NCBI GenBank assembly: GCA_964538625.1
Contig: CAZIGH010000007.1
Coordinates: forward strand, 68,276 to 132,275
Direction of reading: 5' to 3'
DNA length: 64,000 nt
Origin: JAEUHM01 sp964538625
GTDB lineage: Bacteria > Verrucomicrobiota > Verrucomicrobiia > Verrucomicrobiales > Verrucomicrobiaceae
The first letter of the stretch is position 1; every line of letters begins with the position of its first letter. Positions 17,155 to 25,629 of the stretch are shown one piece after another. A program made the translations under genes and the position numbers. Under the pieces are notes generated by a model. It was given only the letters and a program-made list of their open reading frames with translations, did not search any database and was not told the origin of the DNA.

Positions 17155-18507
17155 ATGAACACCGTCCCCTACTTCTCCCCCGTGCTTACCCGCCGTTCCA
17201 TGTTGGCCGGCTCGCTCCTCATGCCGGGTTTGCTATCAGAGCTTCTCGCCGCAGAAGACCCCTCCGCTCCGCGTCGGCCCCACATGAAAGCACGCGCGAA
17301 ACGAATGATCATGATCTACGCCACCGGTGGCGTGTCTCACATTGACACCTTTGACCCCAAGCCCACTAAGAATGGCCGCGACGGAACCGGTTCTGAGAAG
17401 CTCATGGGAAACCTCTTCGGCTCAGCACGAAACAAGGCCTGCGGCACCGAGGTGAGCAGCATCTTTCCCCACCTGCGCCAAGTGATGGACGAGATCTGCC
17501 TCATCCGCAGCATGAAGGCCTCCCACTTCGACCACTCAGAAGCCACACTCGGAATGCACACCGGCTCGCCCACCTTCGCACGTCCCAGCATGGGCTCATG
17601 GATCAGCTACGGCCTCGGCACCTTTAACCAAAACCTGCCCAGCTTTGTCGTCATCTGCCCTCACCTGCCCTACGGTGGTACTCAAGTGTATGCCAGCGAC
17701 TTCCTGCCCGCAGCGCATCAAGGTACGCGCGTCATACCTGGAGATCATCCCATAGCCAACCTCGCCTCGCCAGCCGAAGCAAAGCAGCTTCAGCCGCTGG
17801 AACTAGAGCTGGTGCAGACCTTGAATCGCAAACATCTCGCCTCACGCAGCCATGACACGGCACTCGCGGCACGCATCAAATCCTTCGAGACCGCTTTCCA
17901 GATGCAGCAGGCAGCACCGGAGGCATTTGACCTCAAGCAGGAGCCTGAGCACATCCGCAAACTCTACGGCCTGGACAGAAACACCAAAGGTCCGGGCTCA
18001 GACTTCGCCTGGCAGTGTTTGGTGGCGCGCCGTCTTGCAGAGCGAGGCGTTCGGTTCATCGAGCTCATCGACACAGGTTCACGCCCCAACTGGGATTCCC
18101 ACAGCGACATGAAGGACCACGCCGACCTAGCTTATAACGTGGACCAGCCCACCGCCGCGCTCATCACCGACCTCAGGCAGCGCGGTATGCTGGATGACAC
18201 CATCGTCCTCTGGGCCACCGAGTTCGGACGCACCCCAGGCAAGGAAGGAAAAAATGGACGCGGCCATCATCGTGACTGCTTCAGCATCTGGCTCGCCGGC
18301 GGTGGCTTCAGGGCTGGCCATGTGCATGGAGCCACGGATGACATAGGCCGTTACCCGCTAGAGTCACCCGTGGAAGTGCATGACCTGCACGCCACCATCC
18401 TTCACCAGCTCGGCATGGACCATGAAAAGCTAACCTACCGCCACGCCGGACGGGACTTCCGCCTCACCGACGTACATGGTCACGTGCTCACGGAACTGCT
18501 GGCATAA
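17155..18507 (+). CDS. DUF1501 family Tat-exported protein
   Basis: 450 residues with a Tat-like signal (LTRRSMLAGSLLMPGLL). DUF1501 motifs are seen throughout: KRMIMIYATGGVSHIDTFDPKP, ASHFDHSEATLGMHTGS, RFIELIDTG..WDSHSDM, IVLWATEFGRTPG, GRGHHRDCFSIWLAGGGFRAG, and HDLHATILHQLGMDH. It forms the second half of the GntR / PSCyt-PSD1 / DUF1501 operon. His- and Asp-rich motifs such as DTFDPKP and RGHH resemble metal sites of the alkaline phosphatase superfamily. This last link is family knowledge, not visible proof of activity. Confidence 0.95.
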   Translation: MNTVPYFSPVLTRRSMLAGSLLMPGLLSELLAAEDPSAPRRPHMKARAKRMIMIYATGGVSHIDTFDPKPTKNGRDGTGSEKLMGNLFGSARNKACGTEVSSIFPHLRQVMDEICLIRSMKASHFDHSEATLGMHTGSPTFARPSMGSWISYGLGTFNQNLPSFVVICPHLPYGGTQVYASDFLPAAHQGTRVIPGDHPIANLASPAEAKQLQPLELELVQTLNRKHLASRSHDTALAARIKSFETAFQMQQAAPEAFDLKQEPEHIRKLYGLDRNTKGPGSDFAWQCLVARRLAERGVRFIELIDTGSRPNWDSHSDMKDHADLAYNVDQPTAALITDLRQRGMLDDTIVLWATEFGRTPGKEGKNGRGHHRDCFSIWLAGGGFRAGHVHGATDDIGRYPLESPVEVHDLHATILHQLGMDHEKLTYRHAGRDFRLTDVHGHVLTELLA

Positions 18508-18519
18508 GCGCCCTCCGGA

Positions 18520-19689
18520 TCACCCCAGCCGCCACTTCGCCTGGCGAAGCACCGCGTTCTTCAGGTCCTTCATCTTCTCATACCACACCGTGAGCAGGGT
18601 GCCGTCTGCCAGTTCCACCGTGCTGGGATAACCAAGGTCACCGCCTATGCCGTCACCGGAAAGAGTAATGGCGTCACTCCAGCTTCTCCCGTGGTCACTG
18701 CTGATGCGCGCCTCGTTACCGTATGGCTGGCGGCGATGGCCGTAAGTCATCACCAGACGGCCATCGCGCAGCTTGAGCAGATGAGATGGAAGGCCAAAGC
18801 AGATGGGGTGCGGCTCAGTCCACGTCTTACCGCCGTCCCTCGACTCCGTTTGCAGCGTCCAGCCCTTGTTTGCTTCATTGTGATTGCGGATCTGAACGAG
18901 GATCGTTCCATCGTCTGCTTCCACCGCGTGAAGCTCGTGGTAGGCATTCGTCACTGCATCCCCCTTCCGGGCCGGGATCTCAGAGAACCACTGCCATGTC
19001 AGCCCATCGTCCCTAGACTCGGCCACTCCTATCTTCTTGTCCTCCGTCCAGAGCTGCTTGCCCGCATACAAGAGCCGACCGTCCTTGAGCTGGATGGGGC
19101 CATGCGGGCTGTTTACAACGGAGGGGATGCGGTTTGACCAAGACAGTCCGCCGTCCGTGGAGCGCAGCACCCACTGCCCAAGCTCAGCTTTGCGCTCCTC
19201 ATCATTCAGGCGCTCGTGGACGGCCTTCCAGCGCGCGAGCTGCTCAGGAGCCATCGCTTGAGTCTCCCAACCCTTCGGCTTCAGCTCGGCAAAAGAGGCT
19301 TGCTTCTCCAAGTGGGGCACGTAGGCCAAGGACGTGAACGTAGTCACCAGCAGCGTTCCCTTGGCGGTTTCCAGAACGCCAGAGTCGCGGTCATCGGTAG
19401 CGCTGTCATGCAATACACGGGGGAAAGACCAGTGCTGACCTTCATCCCGGGAGGTCATGGCATGAACCTGACCAAAGGGACACACATGCGCCTCCCGTCC
19501 ACCAGACCAAGTGACCCAGAGCTCACCGCTGGCACGCCGCGCCACCGTGGGCCAGCCGGCGTAGAGCTCCGGCTGTTGAGAGATGATCTTCGTCTCCAGC
19601 ACCTGTGCAGCCGGAGCAGCAGCACGGACGAATGCGGGAACGGCAAGCGCGGAGACAGTGTTGGAGAGAAAACGGCGGCGTGTGGGCAT
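18520..19689 (-). CDS. Tat-exported sialidase/BNR-repeat glycosidase-like protein
   Basis: 389 residues from ATG 19689, chosen because it opens the Tat signal MPTRRRFLSNTVSALAVPAF; a start 36 bases upstream would bury it. Five Asp-box repeats (S-x-D-x-G-x-x-W) are visible: SRDEGQHW, STDGGLSW, SRDDGLTW, SRDGGKTW and SSDHGRSW, the signature of a six-bladed sialidase propeller. Sialidases remove terminal sialic acids, but many verrucomicrobial BNR proteins act on other sugars. It converges with the DUF1501 gene, with 12 bases between stops. Confidence 0.88.
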   Translation of the reverse strand: MPTRRRFLSNTVSALAVPAFVRAAAPAAQVLETKIISQQPELYAGWPTVARRASGELWVTWSGGREAHVCPFGQVHAMTSRDEGQHWSFPRVLHDSATDDRDSGVLETAKGTLLVTTFTSLAYVPHLEKQASFAELKPKGWETQAMAPEQLARWKAVHERLNDEERKAELGQWVLRSTDGGLSWSNRIPSVVNSPHGPIQLKDGRLLYAGKQLWTEDKKIGVAESRDDGLTWQWFSEIPARKGDAVTNAYHELHAVEADDGTILVQIRNHNEANKGWTLQTESRDGGKTWTEPHPICFGLPSHLLKLRDGRLVMTYGHRRQPYGNEARISSDHGRSWSDAITLSGDGIGGDLGYPSTVELADGTLLTVWYEKMKDLKNAVLRQAKWRLG

Positions 19690-19765
19690 GGTCCACTCAC
19701 AACGCGGGCCACGACCATCTCTCACTGGTCCAGCCGGCAGACCAGTGGAGAAACAAGGCTGCGGG

Positions 19766-20662
19766 CTACGGCGAAAGGCAGGGCTTCACCACGTAGCCGC
19801 GCTTGCGCATCAGCTCAATGAGTCCGCGTTCCCCGCCTAGATGACCAGCCCCTACGAGCACCATGACCGTGTCTTTGCCCGCCAGATGCCCCTCCAGCCG
19901 GGACATCCATGCCTCATTGCGGTGAAAGAGGAACACATTCATCAACTCCGGATAGCGTTCAGCCTCCTCAAAAAGCAACTTGTTGAGCGCTTCGATGTCA
20001 CCACTTCGCCATGCCGCCACCATGGCTCCAAACTGGCCGGAGAGCGCCTCCACCTCAGCCAGCGTCTGACTCAGCAGCTCTGCCTGCATGGGTTCAGGGA
20101 GTGTGGAGAAGAGATCAATCTGCTGCTTCACCGTCTCCAGCCCCTCACCCGGTTTCCCATCCTGGGCAGCTCGCTTTTCAAAGAAGACGTCCACTCCCCG
20201 GCCCGGATCAGCCCCAGCGGCCTGATACTCCGTGGCCGCCACCGTCAGTGCCGCAAACCAGGGCTGGAATGCACGCATCAAGTCCATGCTCACCCCGCGC
20301 TTCCTGGCCCATGCACGAGTGGCATCGGCAGTGGCCTGATCCACCATTTCAAAAAGCGTGCGTCCGTCTCGTATCCGGCCCGCATCAGCCATTTGCTTGG
20401 CCAGCTGCGCCCCTTTATCAGCACCGGGAGGAAGCTCAAATACGAGCTTCTGACTCGCCGCGTAAGCCATCTCATAGCTGGCAGGCAGCGGATAGTCCTG
20501 GGCGCGCAGAAGATGAATGGTGCCACACAGATACAGCCTGGCGGTCTTGCTCTCTACTACCCACACGCTGCCGGCATCTGCCGAGTTGCCCCTTTGCTGA
20601 GAGCACCCGCAAAGAGCGAGGCAGCAGAGGGAGAAGGCAACAAGGATGGTGGAGACTTTCAT
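19766..20662 (-). CDS. TraB/GumN family lipoprotein
   Basis: 298 residues. The signal ends in a lipobox (CCLALCGC), so the protein is probably a lipoprotein. The TraB/GumN pattern is clear: LYLCGTIHLL near residue 50, KLVFELPPGAD, a helical middle, RNEAWMSRLEGHLAGKDTVMVLVGAGHLGGERGLIELMRKRGY at the end (in part). The family contains two GxxH motifs thought to bind metal and includes Tiki-type proteases, but its bacterial role is poorly defined. It stands alone between the sialidase and the sigma factor operon. Confidence 0.9.
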   Translation of the reverse strand: MKVSTILVAFSLCCLALCGCSQQRGNSADAGSVWVVESKTARLYLCGTIHLLRAQDYPLPASYEMAYAASQKLVFELPPGADKGAQLAKQMADAGRIRDGRTLFEMVDQATADATRAWARKRGVSMDLMRAFQPWFAALTVAATEYQAAGADPGRGVDVFFEKRAAQDGKPGEGLETVKQQIDLFSTLPEPMQAELLSQTLAEVEALSGQFGAMVAAWRSGDIEALNKLLFEEAERYPELMNVFLFHRNEAWMSRLEGHLAGKDTVMVLVGAGHLGGERGLIELMRKRGYVVKPCLSP

Positions 20663-20710
20663 GCCTCTCCTCTAGCCGGAGTCTGACGCTGCACCAGCAC
20701 CACTTGCGTG

Positions 20711-21202
20711 CTACTCCACCTTGGTCAGCAGCAGCACAAAGATAAGCTGCCCGTCCCGCCACTTCGGCCCCCCTACAAAGAGCGGACTCCCACGCCGCAG
20801 GACCACGTCCGTCTTCACCAGCACATTCTCCCCCTGCCAGAACTGGACGCCCAGGTTCATCGCATCACGCTCGCCATCCACAGGCCCCTTGGAGTCCACC
20901 TTGAGAAAGAGATCCTTTGAGGGAACCACCCAGCTCTCATACTGGCGAAAGACATCCTGCGTATGCTGGCCCAGCAGCTCATACCGCGTGTGGTTGAACA
21001 CCTTCCCCAGACGTGCAGAAAGGTCCGCCAGCTCGGCAGGCACGGCATTCGGCAGTGGTGCCGCTTCTCCTGCACTGGCGTAGATGAGCGCTCCCCACAC
21101 CTTGCCATCTGTGGCAGGCTTACCGGCAGGAGGTGCCGGTGCCTGGGCACAGACCAGCACCGGGGCCAGCAGCAGGCTGAGACTGGCCAGTCTAGCGCGC
21201 AT
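20711..21202 (-). CDS. Secreted hypothetical protein, third gene of the sigma/anti-sigma operon
   Basis: 163 residues from ATG 21202, chosen because it starts a clean signal peptide (MRARLASLSLLLAPVLVCAQA) and overlaps the anti-sigma stop by 11 bases. The mature part is beta-rich and ends VLLLTKVE. I do not recognise a domain with certainty. Similar small secreted proteins often follow ECF sigma / anti-sigma pairs in Planctomycetota and Verrucomicrobiota. Its overlap with the upstream gene says it is co-translated and may be an accessory of the sensing system. Confidence 0.7.
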   Translation of the reverse strand: MRARLASLSLLLAPVLVCAQAPAPPAGKPATDGKVWGALIYASAGEAAPLPNAVPAELADLSARLGKVFNHTRYELLGQHTQDVFRQYESWVVPSKDLFLKVDSKGPVDGERDAMNLGVQFWQGENVLVKTDVVLRRGSPLFVGGPKWRDGQLIFVLLLTKVE

Positions 21203-21821
21203 ACAGCTTTGGCTGGTTGCGGGCGTCCGTCGCAAGCACCACGAGCACCTGGTTGTCCGCAGAGAACATCGTCGTAAGCGCCCCGCGCGGGTCCGTCTCC
21301 GTGCGGTGCACCTTGAAGCCCACCAAGGGCGTCGCCGCTGGCAGCTCCGGCAGTCCGTCCAGCATCAGTACCGTGGCATTAGCCTCAGGTGCCGTCACCA
21401 CGCGCACGTGCACACCAGGGTCCGGCGCATAGGTGCGCACCACCTCTGTACTGCCAACGGAGGAGACCTGTGGCTTCGTAAGCACGAACAAGGCGATCGT
21501 CGCCGAGGCACCCGCGATCAGCCACGGCAGTCTCAGCCAACCGAGCACTCCGCGATGCTCCGGCACAGCCCTCCGCTGCTCGGTCTGCCGCATCTCCTCG
21601 ATGCTGCGCTGGATCTGCGCGTTGAAAAAGTCCGGGTTCGGAATGTCGCCCGGCTGCGGAAGGTGCTCTTTGAGCAGGCTGCCGAGTTGTTGCAGCTTCA
21701 TGGCCTCCGCATTCAGCGCAGGCTCGGACTTCAGGCGCGCCTCAAAGCGTGCCCTCTCCGCCTCATCCATCTCGCCATCCAGCCAGCGGATCAGATTTTC
21801 CTCGTCATGTGTCGGGTTCAT
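21192..21821 (-). CDS. Anti-sigma factor-like membrane protein
   Basis: 209 residues. The N-terminal part (DEENLIRWLDGEMDEAERARFEARL) is the helical anti-sigma domain that binds the sigma factor. A single membrane helix (LPWLIAGASATIALFVLT) is near residue 105, followed by an extracytoplasmic domain of about 90 residues. There is no HxxxCxxC zinc motif, so it is not a ZAS-type anti-sigma factor. It overlaps the sigma gene by 17 bases and the next gene by 11, a tight operon in which this protein should hold the sigma factor at the membrane. Confidence 0.85.
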   Translation of the reverse strand: MNPTHDEENLIRWLDGEMDEAERARFEARLKSEPALNAEAMKLQQLGSLLKEHLPQPGDIPNPDFFNAQIQRSIEEMRQTEQRRAVPEHRGVLGWLRLPWLIAGASATIALFVLTKPQVSSVGSTEVVRTYAPDPGVHVRVVTAPEANATVLMLDGLPELPAATPLVGFKVHRTETDPRGALTTMFSADNQVLVVLATDARNQPKLYAR

Positions 21822-22419
21822 AAGCGTCTTTCAGGAGTTCCTGCAGTTTCTTTCGGGCATAGAACAAACGGCTCATCACCGTGCCGATGGAGGTGCCCAT
21901 CACCTCGGCTATTTCTTGATACTTCAGACCCTCCACCTCCTTCAGCAGGATAGCGGTGCGGTGATCCGGTGTCAGCTGTGCTATGGCCGCCTGAATGCGC
22001 GCCTTCAGCTCACCGTGGCTCATCGCCTGGTCAGGCCGCGGCACCGGATGCGGCACCGCTTCCGCCGCTGGGTCAGGCTGGTGGCTGGCCAAGTTGTCAT
22101 CAAACTCGCCTGCGGAATCCAGCCGCCGCTTCCGCAGCCAGTCGTAAGCGCCGTTATGGGCGATGCGGTAGATCCACGTGTAGAAGCTGGAGTCTCCCTT
22201 GAAGCTACCCAGCGCACGCCAAGCCTTGATGAAAGCCTCCTGCGCGAGGTCCCATGCATCATCTTGGTTCTGTACGAGGCTGCAAGTCATGGCAAACACC
22301 CTTCCCCGATACTTCGTCACCAGCGCATCAAATGCGCGGGCATCACCGCTCTGGGCGCGTTTCACGAGTTCATGGTCGGAAACGTCCCCAGCGTCGGCAG
22401 GCACGGTGGTGGACGGCAT
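21805..22419 (-). CDS. ECF RNA polymerase sigma factor
   Basis: 204 residues from ATG 22419 (a TTG seven codons upstream is possible but weak). Region 2 is seen as FDALVTKYRGRVFAMTCSLVQNQDDAWDLAQEAFIKAWRAL (in part), with the DAWDLAQE core and WIYRIAHNGAYDWLRKRR. Region 4 is at the C-terminus: LTPDHRTAILLKEVEGLKYQEIAEVMGTSIGTVMSRLFYARKKL. It is an RpoE-like stress sigma factor under control of the overlapping anti-sigma gene. Its regulon is not visible here. Confidence 0.95.
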   Translation of the reverse strand: MPSTTVPADAGDVSDHELVKRAQSGDARAFDALVTKYRGRVFAMTCSLVQNQDDAWDLAQEAFIKAWRALGSFKGDSSFYTWIYRIAHNGAYDWLRKRRLDSAGEFDDNLASHQPDPAAEAVPHPVPRPDQAMSHGELKARIQAAIAQLTPDHRTAILLKEVEGLKYQEIAEVMGTSIGTVMSRLFYARKKLQELLKDAYEPDT

Positions 22420-22471
22420 ATCGTTCGGAGTCACAAGCAAAGACGAACGTCGCGCCGGGTCTATTCAACGT

Positions 22472-22500
22472 AAAGCGCGGATTCTTAAACCGGGCGCTTT
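22472..22500. other. Inverted repeat in the divergent sigma / PSCyt intergenic region
   Basis: Arms AAAGCGC (22472-22478) and GCGCTTT (22494-22500) are separated by 15 bases, in the 153-base gap between the divergent ECF sigma and PSCyt-PSD1 genes. It could be an operator or a hairpin in either leader; nothing decides between these. Confidence 0.3.
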
Positions 22501-22572
22501 TGCGCTCACTTCTTCCACTTTTGGAAAAAGATCACCCATCTCCCCGGGCGTAGGTTTGCACCGTTCATTTCG

Positions 22573-25500
22573 ATGAGGCTCCGTCACCATTCCTTTCCTC
22601 TGCGGCTGCTGGCGCTGGCAGTCTGCGCTGGGGCCGTGCCGGCGAAGGGGGTGGATTATCATAGGGACATCAAGCCGCTGCTTCAGGAGCGTTGTTTCTC
22701 CTGCCACGGTGCGCTGAAACAGAAGGCGGACCTTCGGCTGGATACGGCGGCGGCCATGAGGAAGGGTGGGGAGAGTGGTGACATCCTGACTGGCGAGCTT
22801 CCTCTGCTCCTTGAGAGGGTCACCACCACCGACAAGCATGATCGTATGCCGCCAGAGGGTGAGGGGTCGCTTCTCAACGCGGACCAAGTAGCCAAACTCA
22901 AGGCCTGGATAGCCGCCGGTGCTCCTGCCCCTGCCGATGAACAACCCGAGGCCGATCCACGCACACACTGGGCTTACCAACCACCGAAGTCCGCAGGCAA
23001 ATCCATGGATCTCCTGCTGGCAGCACGGCTGGAGGCGAACCAGCTCTCACCCCAGCCGGAGGCTCCGCCTGAGGTCTGGCTGCGCCGGGTGTACCTGGAC
23101 CTCATAGGCCTGCCGCCCTCGCTGGAGGACATGGCTTCATTCATGAAAGACAGCTCCCCGCCGGCCAGACGGCGCGTCGTAGATCATCTGCTCTCCACAC
23201 CGCAATACGGCGAGCGCTGGGCGCGCCACTTCATGGACCTCTGGCGCTACAGTGACTGGTATGGTCTGGGGGATCAGCTCCGCTACTCCCAGAAGCATCT
23301 CTGGCACTGGCGGGACTGGATTGTGGAGTCGCTAAATGCAGACAAGGGCTATGACCAGATGATCGTGCAGATGCTCGCCGCAGATGAGCTAGCACCCGAG
23401 GACAGGGAGAACTTGCGCGCCACGGGCTTTCTGGCGCGGAGCTACTACCTCTTCAACCGCACCACATGGCTAGATGCCACACTGGAGCACACCTCCCGCG
23501 CGTTTCTTGGCCTCACCATGCAATGCGTGAAGTGCCACGACCACAAATACGATCCGGTGGAGTTCGACGACTACTACCGAATGCGCGCCGTCTTCGAGCC
23601 GCTGCATGTGCGGCTGGATCCGCTGCCAGGCGTGACGGACCTTGAAAAAGACGGACTTCCGCGCGTTTATGACCTGCATCTGGACCGGCCCACATGGCGG
23701 CATGTGCGTGGCGATGAAGCCAATGTGGACAAGACCAGGACCATGTCACCCGGCGTGCCGAGCGTACTTGAGTTCGCATCCTTCAAACCTCAAACCGTCC
23801 CACTGCCCGTCGCCTCGCAGCGTCCCGCACTGCTGCCATTCGTTCTCACAGACCACCTGCGCGCAGCGGAATCGGACATCGCTTCGGCAAAGCGGAAGCT
23901 CGATGCCGTGGCTAAGGCCGATGCCGCCACGTCCTCCGCCACCCTTCTCGCAGAGGATCCGTTCACCCGACTCTCCGCAGAGCGCTGGGAGGTCATTGAC
24001 GGCTCGTGGACGACGACAGCAGCAGGCCTACGCCAGCATGACGTGGGGGCAAAACGGCGCATGTTGCGGCTCCGGTCCGCGCCGCCAACGGACTTCTCGG
24101 CGGGCCTTGAGTTCACCCTGCACGGCGGCGAACGCTGGAAGTCCACCGGCATCGCCTTTGACATCGGTGATGGCCATGAGGTGCTCGTCTATCTCAGCGG
24201 AGCCGCCGCCGACTCCAAGCTGCAAGTGTCTCTGACCACAGCCGGAAAGCCCGCCTACCCAGCCACGGGAAGAGTGCCGCTCCAAGTCGTGCACGGCAAG
24301 CGCTACAAGCTGGAAATCACAGTGCAGGGACAAACGGTGCAGGCAGCCGTGGACGGGAAGTCGCTCCTCAAGTTTGACTTGCCCGCGCCAAGACGCACCG
24401 GACTTCTGGCACTCACTGCATTCGATGCCGATGTGGAGTATCATCACTTCCAGCTTTCCTCCCTCGCCAGCAGCGCCCTACTCGAAGCCCAGGCCAGCCT
24501 AGCAGCGGCGCTTGCCAAACCAGCCATGATCCGCGCCGTTCACGCAGCCGAACGGTCCCCTGAGGAAAAGGCCCTCGCGCGTGCCGCCGCTGAAGCGGAG
24601 GCTCACTACCGCGTGGCAAGGGCCAGGGCTGACCTAGCCCTAGCTCTGGGAGACACTAAGGCCAAGGACGCGGACAAAAAAGTAGCGGCAGCCAAAGACG
24701 CCCTTCAGCAAGCAGAAAAGCGTACCGCAGACCCCGGTGAGGCCTACACTCCCCTGCCAGCCAGCCTGAAGGCTCAGGAAGGGCCGGATGACGCGGATCA
24801 CACCAAAGTGCAGCACTACCCCGCCACGAGTACCGGAAGGCGGCTTGCCTTCGCACGTTGGATCGCAGATCGCCGCAATCCCCTGACGGCACGCGTGCTG
24901 GTGAACCAAGTGTGGATGCGGCACTTCGGCTCTCCCCTGGTCGCAAACGTGGATGACTTCGGGCGGCGCTCGCCTGCGCCGTTGCATCAAGACATTCTGG
25001 ACACACTCGCCGTAGCATTCATGGACAGTGGCTGGAGCCTGAAGCAACTCCACCGCACCCTGGTGCTCTCAGACTTGTATGGACGCAGTTCCTCCGCACT
25101 AAATGCACCCGCACCGACACTAACGGCAGATCCGGACAATGCCTTCTACTGGCGCATGAACCCACGGCGTATGGAGAGCCAAGTGGTGCGAGACAGCATG
25201 CTTCACCTAGCCGGAATGCTGGACCTGACGACTGGCGGCCCCAGCATCAACCCCGTCAAGCTGGAGACCAGCGCCAGACGCTCCCTCTACTTCGCACAGA
25301 CCGCCAATGACGAGCACCGCTTTCTCTCCATCTTCGACAACGCGAACGTTCTGGAGTGCTATCGGCGGAATGAAAGCGTGGTGCCTCAGCAGGCTCTGGC
25401 ACTGACCAACAGCCAGCTCAGTTTCGACTCGGCAGCCGGCTTGGCCAGCCGCTTCCAGTCATTGACTGCCGAAGCATTTGTGACCCGCTCATTCACTGCC

Positions 25501-25629
25501 GTCCTGGGGCGCGCACCCAGCGCCAGCGAGCAGCAAACGTGCATGGATGGACTCTCCAGCATGAGGCAGGACCGCACCCTCTTCGTCCAAGCACTCCTCA
25601 ACCACAACGACTTCGTGACGCTGCGATGA
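22573..25629 (+). CDS. PSCyt1-DUF1549-LamG/DUF1080-like-DUF1553 exported protein
   Basis: 1018 residues, the largest protein in the window, with a signal peptide (LRLLALAVCAGAVPA type). PSCyt1 haem motif CFSCH is at residues 41-45; DUF1549 carries LIGLPPSLEDM and CVKCHDHKYDP from residue 318. Between DUF1549 and DUF1553 lies an inserted beta-sandwich of roughly residues 460-630 (DPFTRLSAERWEVIDGSW ... GIAFDIGDGHEVLVYL ... ADVEYHHFQL). It is similar in style to LamG or 3-keto-disaccharide-hydrolase (DUF1080) domains that bind sugars. An Ala-rich helical segment follows before PSD1 (NPLTARVLVNQVWMRHFG). The insert suggests direct carbohydrate contact. Confidence 0.93.
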   Translation: MRLRHHSFPLRLLALAVCAGAVPAKGVDYHRDIKPLLQERCFSCHGALKQKADLRLDTAAAMRKGGESGDILTGELPLLLERVTTTDKHDRMPPEGEGSLLNADQVAKLKAWIAAGAPAPADEQPEADPRTHWAYQPPKSAGKSMDLLLAARLEANQLSPQPEAPPEVWLRRVYLDLIGLPPSLEDMASFMKDSSPPARRRVVDHLLSTPQYGERWARHFMDLWRYSDWYGLGDQLRYSQKHLWHWRDWIVESLNADKGYDQMIVQMLAADELAPEDRENLRATGFLARSYYLFNRTTWLDATLEHTSRAFLGLTMQCVKCHDHKYDPVEFDDYYRMRAVFEPLHVRLDPLPGVTDLEKDGLPRVYDLHLDRPTWRHVRGDEANVDKTRTMSPGVPSVLEFASFKPQTVPLPVASQRPALLPFVLTDHLRAAESDIASAKRKLDAVAKADAATSSATLLAEDPFTRLSAERWEVIDGSWTTTAAGLRQHDVGAKRRMLRLRSAPPTDFSAGLEFTLHGGERWKSTGIAFDIGDGHEVLVYLSGAAADSKLQVSLTTAGKPAYPATGRVPLQVVHGKRYKLEITVQGQTVQAAVDGKSLLKFDLPAPRRTGLLALTAFDADVEYHHFQLSSLASSALLEAQASLAAALAKPAMIRAVHAAERSPEEKALARAAAEAEAHYRVARARADLALALGDTKAKDADKKVAAAKDALQQAEKRTADPGEAYTPLPASLKAQEGPDDADHTKVQHYPATSTGRRLAFARWIADRRNPLTARVLVNQVWMRHFGSPLVANVDDFGRRSPAPLHQDILDTLAVAFMDSGWSLKQLHRTLVLSDLYGRSSSALNAPAPTLTADPDNAFYWRMNPRRMESQVVRDSMLHLAGMLDLTTGGPSINPVKLETSARRSLYFAQTANDEHRFLSIFDNANVLECYRRNESVVPQQALALTNSQLSFDSAAGLASRFQSLTAEAFVTRSFTAVLGRAPSASEQQTCMDGLSSMRQDRTLFVQALLNHNDFVTLR

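Noticed and set aside
19270..19300. A TTCGGCTTCAGC stretch resembling a REP arm inside the sialidase gene
   Set aside because: The GTGG head and the second arm of the palindrome are missing; chance similarity within codons.
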